The notes: a model not told the origin generated them from the letters alone. A stretch of 64,000 bases of DNA from Variovorax paradoxus (GCF_000834655.1 NZ_JXQQ01000075.1:28090-92089); one strand, 5' to 3'. Counted from the first letter of the stretch, positions 40,801 to 49,822 are shown. Numbers and translations: made by a program.

Positions 40801-41976
40801 TTACAAGACCTCGAACACGCCCGCGGCACCCATGCCGCCGCCGATGCACATCGTGACCAGCACCTTCTTCGCGCCGCGGCGCTTGCCTTCGATGAGCGCG
40901 TGGCCCGTCAGGCGCTGGCCGCTCACGCCGTAGGGGTGGCCCACGGCGATGGCGCCGCCGTCCACGTTCAGGCGGTCGCCCGGAATGCCAAGCTTGTCGC
41001 GGCAGTAGATCACCTGGACCGCGAAGGCTTCGTTCAGCTCCCACAGGTCGATGTCGTTCACCGTGAGGCCCAGGCGCTTGAGCACCTTCGGAATGGCGAA
41101 GACCGGGCCGATGCCCATCTCGTCGGGCTCGCAGCCGGCAACGGCGAAGCCGAGGAAACGGCCGAGGGGCTTCAGGCCCTTTTGCTGGGCGTACTTCTCG
41201 TCGACCACCACGCAGGCGCCGCCGCCGTCGGAGAACTGGCTGGCATTGCCGGCCGAGATCAGGCCGCCCGGAATGGCCGAGCGGATGCCGCTGATGCCTT
41301 CCTTGGTGGTGCCGGCGCGGATGCCTTCGTCGTTCTCGATCGTGACTTCCTTGGTGCGCAGACCCATCACCGGATCGGCCACGCCGGCCAGCACGGTGAT
41401 GGGAGCGATCTCGTCCTTGAAGCGGCCGGCTTCGAGCGCGGCGGTCGCCTTCTGCTGGCTGGCGGCGCCGTATTCGTCCATGGCGTCGCGGCCGATGTTG
41501 TAGCGCTTGGCGACCTGCTCGGCCGTCTGCAGCATGTTCCAGTAGATCTCGGGCTTGTGCTTGACGAGCCAGGGGTCGGCCAGCATGTGCTTGTTGGCTT
41601 CGTTCTGCACGCACGAGATGCTCTCCACGCCGCCGGCCACGTACACGTCGCCTTCGCCCGCAATGATGCGTTGCGCGGCGGTGGCGATGGTCTGCAGGCC
41701 GGAGGAGCAGAAGCGGTTGATCGTCATGCCCGAGGTGGTGACCGGGCAGCCGGCGCGCAGCGCGATCTGGCGCGCGATGTTCGAGCCGGTTGCGCCTTCG
41801 GGCGTGGCGCAACCCATGATGACGTCATCGACTTCGGCCGCTTCGATGCCGGCACGCGAGATGGCGTGCTGAACCGCGTGGCCGCCGAGCGTGGCGCCGT
41901 GCGTCATGTTGAAGGCACCCTTCCAGCTCTTCGCGAGCGGCGTGCGGGCGGTGGAAACAATGACGGCGCTGGTCAT
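40801..41976 (-). CDS. Acetyl-CoA C-acyltransferase (3-ketoacyl-CoA thiolase)
   Basis: 391 residues. Nucleophile Cys90 in INRFCSSGLQTI, His347 in AVGHPYGVSG and the second Cys377 in TMCIGGGMG form the thiolase triad; NEAFAVQ is also present. It releases acetyl-CoA in the last step of each beta-oxidation round. It begins the run of closely spaced genes that continues through thioesterase, ACAD, the small membrane protein, Dabb, SDR, thioesterase, CurA-like, AidB-like, GST and SDR down to 31.8 kb. Confidence 0.94.
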   Translation of the reverse strand: MTSAVIVSTARTPLAKSWKGAFNMTHGATLGGHAVQHAISRAGIEAAEVDDVIMGCATPEGATGSNIARQIALRAGCPVTTSGMTINRFCSSGLQTIATAAQRIIAGEGDVYVAGGVESISCVQNEANKHMLADPWLVKHKPEIYWNMLQTAEQVAKRYNIGRDAMDEYGAASQQKATAALEAGRFKDEIAPITVLAGVADPVMGLRTKEVTIENDEGIRAGTTKEGISGIRSAIPGGLISAGNASQFSDGGGACVVVDEKYAQQKGLKPLGRFLGFAVAGCEPDEMGIGPVFAIPKVLKRLGLTVNDIDLWELNEAFAVQVIYCRDKLGIPGDRLNVDGGAIAVGHPYGVSGQRLTGHALIEGKRRGAKKVLVTMCIGGGMGAAGVFEVL

Positions 41977-42016
41977 GGTGAGGTCCTTTGAAGATGGAAG
42001 GGAAAAGAAGTTGTCG

Positions 42017-43492
42017 TCATTGCGCCGGAGCAGCGTTGGTGTTGCTCAGGAGCTGGTGATAGAAGCCGATCATCTCGCCGTAGTTGGAGATGGACAGGCG
42101 TTCATTGTTGCCGTGGAAGCGCGCGAGGTCTTCGCCCTTCACGCGGAACGGCGAGAAGCGGAAGACGGCGTCGCTCACGAGGCTGAAGTGGCGCGAGTCC
42201 GTCGCCGCGGTCATGAGGCCCGGGGCCACGACGGCATCCGGAAAGGTCTGGCGCACGGCCTGCTGGATCGCGCGGTAGCCGGTGCTGTCGGTCGGCGACA
42301 CGGGCGACGGCTCGGAGTTGCCCGGGTACTGCTTGATCTTGATGTCGTCGTTGCCCAGCGCCTTGCGCAGGTGCGCCTCGACGCTCGCGATGCTGTCGCC
42401 CGGCAGGATGCGGAAGTTGACTGCCGCTTCGGCGCGGCCGGGCAGCACGTTGTCCTTGTTGCCGGCGCGCACGATGGTCAGTGCCGTCGTCGTGCGCAGC
42501 ATGGCGTTGCTGCTCGGGCTCTTCTCGAGCTGGCCGCGCACCAGCGGCTCGGTGAGCCAGAGGTTCGAGAGCATCACGCGGTTCACGCCGCTCATCTCGG
42601 GTGCCAGTGCGCCGAACATCTGGCCGGCCACGCCCTGGATGCCGCCTGGCATCGGGTTGGCTTCGAGCCGTGCGAGCGCGGCGCTCATGCTGCCGATGGC
42701 GCTGTGCTGCGGCGGCATCGACGAATGGCCGGGAGCGGTATCGAGCGAAAGAAAGAACGTGCCGTAGCCCTTCTCGGCCAAGCCGATCAGCGCCGCGGGC
42801 TTCGAGAGGCCGGGCAGCACGCCGTCGAGCACCAGCAGGCCTTCGTCGAGCACCCAATCGAGGCGCACATTGCGCGACTTGAGCAGCTCGGCGATCGGCA
42901 GCGCGCCGCGCAGGCCGCTCACCTCTTCGTCGTCGCCCATCACGAGGTAGACGGTCTGCTTCGGCTTGAAGCCGGCGCCGATGAGCAGCTCGATGGCTTC
43001 CATCTGCGCGAAAAGATTGCTCTTGTTGTCGAGCGTGCCGCGGCCCCAGACGAAGCCGTCCTTGATCTCGCCCGCGAAGGGGTCGACCGTCCAGGCCTTC
43101 TCGGTGCCGGGGGCGATGGGCACCATGTCCTGGTGCGCCATGAGCGCGACCGGCTTGGCCGACGGGTCGGTGCCGGTCCATGTGTAGAGCAGCGCCTTGT
43201 TGCCCACCACTTCCTTCTTGAGGGTGGCGTGGACCTTCGGGTATTGCTGCTCGAGATAAGCGTGCAGCTTGTCGAACTCGGCCGCGTTGGCGGCCGGGTC
43301 GTCGAGGCCCGACACCGTGCGGAACGTGATCGCCGTCGAGAGCCGCTTGGCGGCTGCCTGCAGGTCGATGTCCAGCTTCGGTGCGGGCGCCACCGCCAAC
43401 TGCTGCGATGGCGTGGTCCAGGTCTTGACCGCCACGGCGGCTACCAGCAACAGAATTGCCAGCAGCAGTCCGAGGAAGATGCGTTTCAACAT
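42017..43492 (-). CDS. Membrane-anchored M20 family peptidase (carboxypeptidase S / PM20D1-like)
   Basis: 491 residues. An N-terminal helix (about 4-22) anchors the enzyme facing the periplasm. Metal ligands are visible as MAHQDMVP (His120, with Asp122), GRGTLDNKS (Asp155), GDDEEVSG (Glu189/190) and a C-terminal FHGNNERLS. The dimerisation domain lies in between. PM20D1 relatives form and hydrolyse N-acyl amino acids, an attractive fit for a fatty-acid locus, but substrate is not proven. The ATG at 43492 is used; a TTG two codons earlier is possible. Confidence 0.88.
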   Translation of the reverse strand: MLKRIFLGLLLAILLLVAAVAVKTWTTPSQQLAVAPAPKLDIDLQAAAKRLSTAITFRTVSGLDDPAANAAEFDKLHAYLEQQYPKVHATLKKEVVGNKALLYTWTGTDPSAKPVALMAHQDMVPIAPGTEKAWTVDPFAGEIKDGFVWGRGTLDNKSNLFAQMEAIELLIGAGFKPKQTVYLVMGDDEEVSGLRGALPIAELLKSRNVRLDWVLDEGLLVLDGVLPGLSKPAALIGLAEKGYGTFFLSLDTAPGHSSMPPQHSAIGSMSAALARLEANPMPGGIQGVAGQMFGALAPEMSGVNRVMLSNLWLTEPLVRGQLEKSPSSNAMLRTTTALTIVRAGNKDNVLPGRAEAAVNFRILPGDSIASVEAHLRKALGNDDIKIKQYPGNSEPSPVSPTDSTGYRAIQQAVRQTFPDAVVAPGLMTAATDSRHFSLVSDAVFRFSPFRVKGEDLARFHGNNERLSISNYGEMIGFYHQLLSNTNAAPAQ

Positions 43493-43519
43493 GGGCAATG
43501 GCCGTTCGATCTCGCGAGG

Positions 43520-43590
43520 CCGTTCGCCCTGAACCTGTCGAAGGGCTCTGCGACCAGCGCGCGAGGCTTCGACAAGCTCAGCCCGAACGG
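43520..43590. repeat. Extragenic inverted repeat of the CCGTTCG...CGAACGG type
   Basis: Arms 43520-43543 and 43567-43590 (24 nt each, about 20 of 24 complementary) contain CTTCGACAAGCTCAG-type sequence and flank a 23-nt loop. A 14-bp perfect palindrome GGGAATGCATTCCC follows at 43596-43609. A related element lies at 45943-46011. Such palindromes are frequent in GC-rich beta- and gammaproteobacterial genomes and can act as terminators or mRNA stabilisers. It sits in the 151-nt gap between fadJ-like and M20 genes. Confidence 0.75.
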
Positions 43591-43643
43591 GGGTCGGGAA
43601 TGCATTCCCAACGGTTCGGACTCACGGACGGCCACGGGCTTCA

Positions 43644-45749
43644 TCAGCTGAAGGACTTGCCTTCGGCCACCAGCTTCTGGATCAGCGGTGCGGGCTGCCA
43701 GAACTCGGCGTCGTCGCGCGGGTTCTTGGCAAAGCGCTTCATCGACTCGGCCACGTTGTAGAGACCCACCTGCGATGCGTAGTGCATCGGACCGCCGCGC
43801 CAGATCGGGAAGCCGTAGCCCGTGAGGTACACCATGTCGATGTCGCCGGACTTCGAGGCAATGCCGTCTTCCAGGATGTGCGCGCCTTCGTTGACGAGCG
43901 CATACACCAGGCGCTGCACGATCTCTTCGTCGGAAATCTTGCGCGGCGTGATGCCCAGTTCCTTGCGGTGGTCCTCGATCATCTTGTTGACCAGCTCCGA
44001 GGGAATCGCATCGCGCTTGCCGGCCTGGTAGTCGTACCACCCTGCCCCGGTCTTCTGGCCGAAGCGGCCCAGCTCGCAGAGCTTGTCGGCCGTGCGGCTG
44101 TACTTCATGTCGGCGCGCTCGGTGGCGCGACGCTTGCGGATCGCCCAGCCGATGTCGTTGCCGGCCAGGTCGCCCATGCGGAACGGCCCCATGGCGAAGC
44201 CGAACTTCTCGATGGCCTTGTCCACCTGCTGCGGCAGCGCGCCTTCGTCCAGCAGGAAGCCGGCCTGGCGCGAGTACTGCTCGATCATGCGGTTGCCGAT
44301 GAAGCCATCGCACACGCCCGAAACCACCGAGGTCTTCTTGATCTTCTTGCCGATGGCCATGACCGTGGCGAGGACGTCCTTGGCGGTGGCCTTGCCGCGC
44401 ACCACTTCGAGCAGCTTCATCACGTTGGCCGGGCTGAAGAAGTGCATGCCGACCACGTCCTGCGGACGCTCGGTGAACGATGCGATCTTGTCGACGTCGA
44501 GCGTGGAGGTGTTGGAGGCCAGGATGGCGCCCTTCTTGGCCACGCGATCGAGTTCCTTGAAGACCTTTTCCTTGACGCCGATTTCCTCGAACACCGCCTC
44601 GATGATGAGGTCGGCATCCTTCAGGTCGTCGTAGCTCAGCGTGGTGCTCAGGAGCGCCATGCGCTGCTCGTACTTGTCCTGCTTGAGCTTGCCCTTCTTG
44701 ACCTGGGCTTCGTAGTTCCTCTTGATGGTGGCGACGCCGCGATCGAGCGCCTCCTGCTTCATCTCGAGGATCTTGACGGGGATGCCCGCGTTCAGGAAGT
44801 TCATCGAGATGCCGCCGCCCATGGTGCCGGCACCAATGACGCCGACTGCCTTGATCTCGCGCTTGGGCGTGTCTTCGGGCACGTCGGGGATCTTGCTCGC
44901 GGCGCGCTCTGCCATGAACAGGTGGCGCAACGCCAGCGACTCGGGCGTGAACATCAGCGCGGTGAAGAGGCGACGCTCTTCGGCCATGCCATCGTCGAAC
45001 TTCATCTTCGTCGCGGCCTGCACGGCGTCGATGCACTTGAGCGGCGCCGGGTAATTCTTCGACATGCCGCCGACCATGTTCTTGGTGAACTGGAAGTAGG
45101 CGTCGCCCTGCGGATGCTTGCACGGCAGGTTGCGCACCAGCGGGAGCGCTTCACCAGTCTTGCCGGCCACGCTCTTGGCGAACGCCACGGCTTCGTCGAA
45201 CACCGATTCGGCCGACGCAGCCATCTTGTCGAACAGCTTCTGGCCCGGCAGGCTCGCGAGCAGTTCGCTCTTCACGGGCTCGCCGCTCACGATCATGTTG
45301 AGCGCGGTTTCCACACCGATCACGCGCGGCAGGCGCTGCGTGCCGCCGGCCCCGGGAATGAGGCCCAGCTTGACTTCGGGCAGTGCAATGCTGGTGCCGG
45401 GTGCAGCCACGCGGTAGTGGCAGCCCAGGGCCAGCTCGAGGCCGCCGCCCATGCACACGGAGTGGATGGCTGCGACGATGGGCTTGGGGGAAGCTTCGAG
45501 CGTGAGGATCACGCTCAGCAGGTTGGGCTCTTGCAGCGCCTTGGGCGTGCCGAACTCCTTGATGTCCGCGCCACCGGAAAACGCCTTGCCGGCGCCGGTG
45601 ATGACGATGGCCTTGACGGCGTCGTCGGCATTGGCCTGGGCCAGGCCATCGGTGATGCCGATGCGGGTCGAGAAACCGAGACCGTTGACCGGAGGGTTGG
45701 TCAGTGTGATCACGGCGACATCGCCGAGCACTTTGTATTCAGCCGTCAT
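43644..45749 (-). CDS. Bifunctional enoyl-CoA hydratase / 3-hydroxyacyl-CoA dehydrogenase (FadJ/FadB type)
   Basis: 701 residues. The hydratase domain (about 1-190) has AFSGGADIKEFG, CMGGGLELALGCHYRVA and PEVKLGLIPGAGGTQRLPR, where the two catalytic glutamates lie. The dehydrogenase domain starts KAVGVIGAGTMGGGISMNFL (about 298), continues with ILASNTSTLDVDKIA and GMHFFSPANVMKLLEVV, and ends in two helical C-terminal domains. It performs hydration and NAD-dependent oxidation of trans-2-enoyl-CoA. With the ACADs and the thiolase a complete beta-oxidation turn is encoded here. AGGAA precedes the ATG. Confidence 0.94.
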   Translation of the reverse strand: MTAEYKVLGDVAVITLTNPPVNGLGFSTRIGITDGLAQANADDAVKAIVITGAGKAFSGGADIKEFGTPKALQEPNLLSVILTLEASPKPIVAAIHSVCMGGGLELALGCHYRVAAPGTSIALPEVKLGLIPGAGGTQRLPRVIGVETALNMIVSGEPVKSELLASLPGQKLFDKMAASAESVFDEAVAFAKSVAGKTGEALPLVRNLPCKHPQGDAYFQFTKNMVGGMSKNYPAPLKCIDAVQAATKMKFDDGMAEERRLFTALMFTPESLALRHLFMAERAASKIPDVPEDTPKREIKAVGVIGAGTMGGGISMNFLNAGIPVKILEMKQEALDRGVATIKRNYEAQVKKGKLKQDKYEQRMALLSTTLSYDDLKDADLIIEAVFEEIGVKEKVFKELDRVAKKGAILASNTSTLDVDKIASFTERPQDVVGMHFFSPANVMKLLEVVRGKATAKDVLATVMAIGKKIKKTSVVSGVCDGFIGNRMIEQYSRQAGFLLDEGALPQQVDKAIEKFGFAMGPFRMGDLAGNDIGWAIRKRRATERADMKYSRTADKLCELGRFGQKTGAGWYDYQAGKRDAIPSELVNKMIEDHRKELGITPRKISDEEIVQRLVYALVNEGAHILEDGIASKSGDIDMVYLTGYGFPIWRGGPMHYASQVGLYNVAESMKRFAKNPRDDAEFWQPAPLIQKLVAEGKSFS

Positions 45750-45942
45750 GCTGCGTTCCTTGGTGTGTGAAGAAAAAGAAGAAAAAGCACGAGTGTTCTT
45801 TTTCGGGGGATTCTAGGCGTTTCGCGTGGCTCAACAATGGCACGCAGTCGCTGTCGGGACAAGACCCCGAACGGTTCCGAAACGTGCGCTCGAAACCATT
45901 CGGGACAGGGCGGCCGAAGCCGTTCCAGGCGGTGCACCCCCA

Positions 45943-46011
45943 CCGTTCGGGCTGAGGTCGACGAAGCCTGCACGCGCCCTGGCGGCCCTTCGACAAGCTC
46001 AGGGCGAACGG
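45943..46011. repeat. Second CCGTTCG...CGAACGG inverted repeat, with a neighbour hairpin
   Basis: Arms 45943-45966 and 45988-46011 match those of the 43520-43590 element. A further imperfect hairpin (45869-45880 with 45890-45901, 10 of 12 paired) lies just to the left. Together they fill most of the 283-bp gap between livF and the fadJ-like gene; the rest of the gap is a purine/pyrimidine-skewed leader (45768-45804) with a weak AT hairpin. Confidence 0.7.
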
Positions 46012-46032
46012 GTTCGGGGTCGTTGTACGTGA

Positions 46033-46728
46033 TCAGACCTCCAGCCACTCCTTGCGCGTGGTCGCATCGGCGCGAAGGCTGTCGGGCGTGCCGTCGAACA
46101 CGATGCTGCCGTGGCCCATGACGAGCGCACGGTCGGAAATCTGCATCGCGATGGTGAGCTTCTGCTCGATCAGGAGCACCGAGATGCCCTTGTCCTTGAG
46201 CGTGCGCAGGTATTGCCCCACGAGCTCGACGATCTTGGGCGCCAGGCCTTCGGTCGGCTCGTCGATGATGATGAGGTCGGGGTCGCCCATCAGCGTGCGG
46301 CACAGCGTGAGCATCTGCTGCTCGCCGCCCGAGAGCACGCCGGCTTCGGTGTGCTGGCGCTCCTTCAGGCGCGGGAACATGTTGTACATGTCGTCGAACT
46401 GCCAGCGGCTGCCCTTGCCCGTGCCCTTCTGCCCGAGGAGCAGGTTCTGGTGCACCGTGAGCTTGGGAAAGATGTCACGGTTCTCGGGCACGTAGCCGAT
46501 GCCCAGGTGGGCGATCTCGTAGGCTTTCTTGCGCAGGATGTCCTGGTCCTTCCAGCGCAGGGTGCCCTCGGCATGCACCAGGCCCATGATGGCCTTGGCG
46601 GTGGTCGAGCGGCCCGAGCCGTTGCGGCCCAGCAGCGCGACGATCTCGCCGGGACCGACGTCGAACGAAACGCCATGCAGCACATGGCTCTTGCCGTAGT
46701 AGGCGTGGATGTCGTGAAGCTTCAGCAT
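46033..46728 (-). CDS. livF: Branched-chain amino acid type ABC transporter, ATPase
   Basis: 231 residues, normal for LivF. Signature LSGGEQQMLTLCRTLM and Walker B LIIIDEPTEGLAP are intact, and FLLIEQ-type D/H loop is LLIEQKLTIAM. The Walker A reads LLGRNGSGRSTTAKAIMG, with Arg where the nucleotide-binding Lys is expected; the codon is CGC on the minus strand. It lies 1 nt after the livG stop. The transporter probably imports an acid or amino-acid-like compound related to the acyl-CoA locus rather than leucine itself. Confidence 0.93.
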   Translation of the reverse strand: MLKLHDIHAYYGKSHVLHGVSFDVGPGEIVALLGRNGSGRSTTAKAIMGLVHAEGTLRWKDQDILRKKAYEIAHLGIGYVPENRDIFPKLTVHQNLLLGQKGTGKGSRWQFDDMYNMFPRLKERQHTEAGVLSGGEQQMLTLCRTLMGDPDLIIIDEPTEGLAPKIVELVGQYLRTLKDKGISVLLIEQKLTIAMQISDRALVMGHGSIVFDGTPDSLRADATTRKEWLEV

Positions 46729-46729
46729 G

Positions 46730-47506
46730 TCAGTGTCCCGCCCCCTGTGCGTCGGCCACCGAGGACCCGAGATAAGCCTCCTGCACGCGCGCATTCGCGC
46801 GAACTGCGGCGGGCGTGTCGAAGGCGATCACTTCGCCATACACCACCACTGCGATCTTGTCGGCGAGGCCGAAGACCACGCCCATGTCGTGCTCCACCGT
46901 GAGCAGCGTCTTGCCGACCGTCACGTGCTTGATGAGCGAGATGAAGTGCGAGGTCTCGGTCTTGCTCATGCCGGCCGTGGGTTCGTCCAGCAGGATCACG
47001 CCCGCGCCGCCGGCGATCGTCACGCCGATTTCCAGCGCGCGCTGTTCGGCATAGGTGAGGTTCACCGCATGCACATCGCGCTTGCGCTCCAAGCCGATCT
47101 GCTTGATGAGCTCTTCGGTGCGCGCGTTGGCATCGTCCAGGTTCGAGAGAAAGCGCAGGAACGTGTACTTGTAGCCCAGGCTCCACAACACCCCGCAGCG
47201 CAGGTTCTCGAACACGCTCAGCTTCGGGAAGATGTTGGTGATCTGGAAGCTGCGCGATAGCCCCAGCCGGTTGATCTCGTAGGGCTTCTTGCCGTCGATG
47301 CGCTCGCCGTTGAGCAGCACCTCGCCGCTGGTGGGCGTGAGGCGGCCGCTGATGAGGTTGAACAGCGTCGACTTGCCCGCCCCGTTCGGGCCGATGATGG
47401 CCACGCGTTCGCCGGCGTTCACCGCCAGGTCCACGCCGCGGATGATCTCGGTCTTGCCGAAGTTCTTCCGCAGCGCCTTCAGCTCCAGTGCATGTTTTGC
47501 GCTCAT
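46730..47506 (-). CDS. livG: Branched-chain amino acid type ABC transporter, ATPase
   Basis: 258 residues. Walker A is canonical (IIGPNGAGKSTLFNLISG, about 38-55), the Q-loop region is SRSFQITNIFPKLSVFENL, the signature is weak (VNLTYAEQRALEIGVTIAGG, Y-A-E-Q-R in place of LSGGQ) and Walker B is VILLDEPTAGMS, with the H-loop LLTVEHDMGVVF. Start and stop abut livM and livF (TAAATG with livM). Together with LivF it forms the ATPase dimer. Confidence 0.93.
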   Translation of the reverse strand: MSAKHALELKALRKNFGKTEIIRGVDLAVNAGERVAIIGPNGAGKSTLFNLISGRLTPTSGEVLLNGERIDGKKPYEINRLGLSRSFQITNIFPKLSVFENLRCGVLWSLGYKYTFLRFLSNLDDANARTEELIKQIGLERKRDVHAVNLTYAEQRALEIGVTIAGGAGVILLDEPTAGMSKTETSHFISLIKHVTVGKTLLTVEHDMGVVFGLADKIAVVVYGEVIAFDTPAAVRANARVQEAYLGSSVADAQGAGH

Positions 47507-48811
47507 TTACGCCGCCTCCCGACGTTTGATTTCTGCTTCGATTTCTTCTTGTGCATGCCCCCAGACCCGCACGAAGCGGCGCCGTGCCACCTCCAGCGCA
47601 CCCAGGCCGATGACCAGGATCACCGCCGCGCCGAGCCAGCTGCCGACACCCGAGGTGTCGAGCGCGACGCCGAAGAAGTTCAGCGTCGGGCCCATCGCCG
47701 CGTTGAGCTGGATGTGATAGATCATCTCGATGAGCGCTGCCGCGCCGACGACGACCGGAACCAGCGCGACGGCGAGCGCGAGATACAGCCACCAGAAGCG
47801 GTCGAACTTGCCGAACTTGGCCACGCGCAGGTTCATCATGATCAGGCTCGCGATGCCACCGGGGGCGAACATCACCATGAACACGAAGACGAGACCGAAG
47901 TACAGCTGCCAGGCCTTGGAGAGTTCCGACAGCAGGATCGATGCGAACACCAGCAGCACCGCGCCGATGATCGGGCCGAAGAAGAACACCGCGCCACCCA
48001 GGAAGGTGAACAGCAGGTAGCCTCCCGAGCGGATGGCGTTGAGGCTGTCGGCCGCATTCACGATCTCGAAGTTGATCGAGGCCAGCCCACCGCCGATGCC
48101 GGCGAAAAAGCCCGCGATGATGAACGCGAAGTAGCGCACGCGCTGCGTGTTGTAGCCGATGAATTCGACGCGCTCCGGGTTGTCGCGCACCGCGTTGAGC
48201 ATGCGGCCGAGCGGCGTGCCGGTGAAGGCATACATGAGCGCGGTGCAGACGAAGCAGTACGCGGCGATCAGGTAGTACACCTGAATCTGCGAGCCGAAGT
48301 TGAAGCCGAAGAAGGTCGGGCCGTACACACGGTCGGTGGTGATGCCGCCCTCGCCGCCGAAGAAGCTGGGGAACATCAACGCCATCGACGCCACCAGCTC
48401 ACCGATGCCCATGGTGATCATCGCGAAGGTGGTGCCCGACTTCTTGGTCGTCACGAAGCCGAACAGCACGGCGAAGAACATGCCTGCCAGCCCGCCCACC
48501 AGCGGGATGAGCACCAGCGGGATCTGCACGCCGCCCTTGCTGCCCATGTTCATCGCATGGATCGCCAGGAAGGAGCCGAGGCCGACGTACACCGCATGGC
48601 CGAAGCTCAGCATGCCGCCCTGCCCCAGGAGGATGTTGTAGCTCAGGCAGATGATGATGAGATAGCCCATCTGCGAGAGCATCGTGAGCGCCAGGCTGCT
48701 CTTGAACAGCATCGGCGAAATGATCAGCACGACCGCGAAGAGCGTCCAGATCAGGTAGCGCCCGATGTTCCAGGGCTTGAAGCGGTAGTACTGTGTGGTT
48801 GCAGTGGTCAT
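47507..48811 (-). CDS. livM: Branched-chain amino acid type ABC transporter, permease
   Basis: 434 residues, longer than typical LivM (about 330-420). About ten membrane helices; the conserved YNILLGQGGMLSFGHAVYVGLGSFLAIHAMN and GYNTQRVRYFAFIIAGFFAGIGGGLASINFEIVNAADSL are present, and the coupling region GTPLGRMLNAVRDNPERVEFIG contacts the ATPases. The C-terminal about 90 residues add two extra hydrophobic stretches and a charged end (QEEIEAEIKRREAA). Confidence 0.92.
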   Translation of the reverse strand: MTTATTQYYRFKPWNIGRYLIWTLFAVVLIISPMLFKSSLALTMLSQMGYLIIICLSYNILLGQGGMLSFGHAVYVGLGSFLAIHAMNMGSKGGVQIPLVLIPLVGGLAGMFFAVLFGFVTTKKSGTTFAMITMGIGELVASMALMFPSFFGGEGGITTDRVYGPTFFGFNFGSQIQVYYLIAAYCFVCTALMYAFTGTPLGRMLNAVRDNPERVEFIGYNTQRVRYFAFIIAGFFAGIGGGLASINFEIVNAADSLNAIRSGGYLLFTFLGGAVFFFGPIIGAVLLVFASILLSELSKAWQLYFGLVFVFMVMFAPGGIASLIMMNLRVAKFGKFDRFWWLYLALAVALVPVVVGAAALIEMIYHIQLNAAMGPTLNFFGVALDTSGVGSWLGAAVILVIGLGALEVARRRFVRVWGHAQEEIEAEIKRREAA

Positions 48812-48814
48812 GGG

Positions 48815-49768
48815 TCAGTCCTCCCGGGTTCCAAGAAGACCCTTGGGTCGGAAGATGAGGATCAGCACCAGGAACAGGTACGGCAGGATCGGCGCGACCT
48901 GCGAGATCGTGAGCTTGAGGAGTTCGTAGCCGAAGGTCTGGTCGGTCACCGTCATGCCGATGGCGCGCAGCCCCGTGGCCAGCGATTGGTCCATGGCGAC
49001 CGCGAAGGTCTGGATGATGCCGATCAAGAGCGACGCGAGGAACGCACCGGCCAGCGACCCCATGCCGCCGACCACGACCACCACGAAGATGATCGAACCC
49101 ACCGAGGCCGCCATCGCGGGCTCGGTGACGTAGGTGTTGCCGCCGACCACGCCGGCCAGGCCCGCGAGCGCGGCGCCGCCGCCGAACACCAGCATGAACA
49201 CGCGCGGCACGTTGTGGCCCAGCGCCTCGACCATGTCCGGGTGCTTGAGCGCCGCCTGGATGACCAGGCCGATGCGCGTGCGCGTGAGCAGCAGCCACAC
49301 CGAGATGAGCATCAGCACCGCCACCAGCATGATGAACGAGCGCGACTTCGGAAACTGCGTGCCGTAGAGCGAGAACAGCGGGCCCTGCAGTTGCGTAGGC
49401 AGGCCGTAGGGCACGGTGGAGCGGCCCCAGGCCAGCTGCACCAGTTCGAGGATGAGGTACGAGAGGCCGAAGGTCACCAGCAGTTCGGGCACGTGGCCGA
49501 ACTTGTGGACCCGGCGAAGGCTGTAGCGCTCGAACGCGGCGCCCAGGAGGCCCACCAGCAGCGGCGCGATGAACAGCGCCGGCCAGAAGCCGATGATGCC
49601 CGACAGCGTGTAAGCGATGTAGGCGCCGAGCATGTAGAAGCTGGCGTGCGCGAAGTTGAGCACGCCCATCATGCTGAAGATCAGCGTAAGGCCAGAGCTC
49701 AGCATGAACAACAACAGGCCGTAGCTGACGCCGTTGAGCAGCGAGATGACGAAGAATTCGACGTTCAT
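48815..49768 (-). CDS. livH: Branched-chain amino acid type ABC transporter, permease
   Basis: 317 residues with about eight helices. NGVSYGLLLFMLSSGLTLIFSMMGVLNFAHASFYMLGAY is the typical LivH start, followed by ALGHNVPRVFMLVFGGGAALAGLAGVVGG and GGMGSLAGAFLASLLIGIIQTF. It ends IFRPKGLLGTRED. LivM starts 3 nt downstream. The gene lies after a strong terminator-like hairpin that separates it from the binding-protein gene. Confidence 0.93.
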   Translation of the reverse strand: MNVEFFVISLLNGVSYGLLLFMLSSGLTLIFSMMGVLNFAHASFYMLGAYIAYTLSGIIGFWPALFIAPLLVGLLGAAFERYSLRRVHKFGHVPELLVTFGLSYLILELVQLAWGRSTVPYGLPTQLQGPLFSLYGTQFPKSRSFIMLVAVLMLISVWLLLTRTRIGLVIQAALKHPDMVEALGHNVPRVFMLVFGGGAALAGLAGVVGGNTYVTEPAMAASVGSIIFVVVVVGGMGSLAGAFLASLLIGIIQTFAVAMDQSLATGLRAIGMTVTDQTFGYELLKLTISQVAPILPYLFLVLILIFRPKGLLGTRED

Positions 49769-49786
49769 CGGTCTTTCGGATGCGTG

Positions 49787-49822
49787 AAAAAGAAAGAGGC
49801 CCGAGTGTTGAAGTCGGGCCTC
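49787..49822 (-). terminator. Intrinsic terminator / attenuator between SBP and livH
   Basis: Minus-strand stem GAGGCCCGA/TCGGGCCTC (49814-49822 with 49796-49804, nine perfect pairs, 9-nt loop) followed by a T-rich run TTTCTTTTTC. It lies directly after the binding-protein stop and before livH, so partial termination would give more binding protein than membrane subunits. Confidence 0.75.

Noticed and set aside
45781..45804. Hairpin GAAAAAG/CTTTTTC as a terminator before the fadJ-like gene
   Set aside because: The stem is only A-T rich pairs with one G-C at each end and lies in the presumed leader of the gene, so it is too weak for a confident terminator call.
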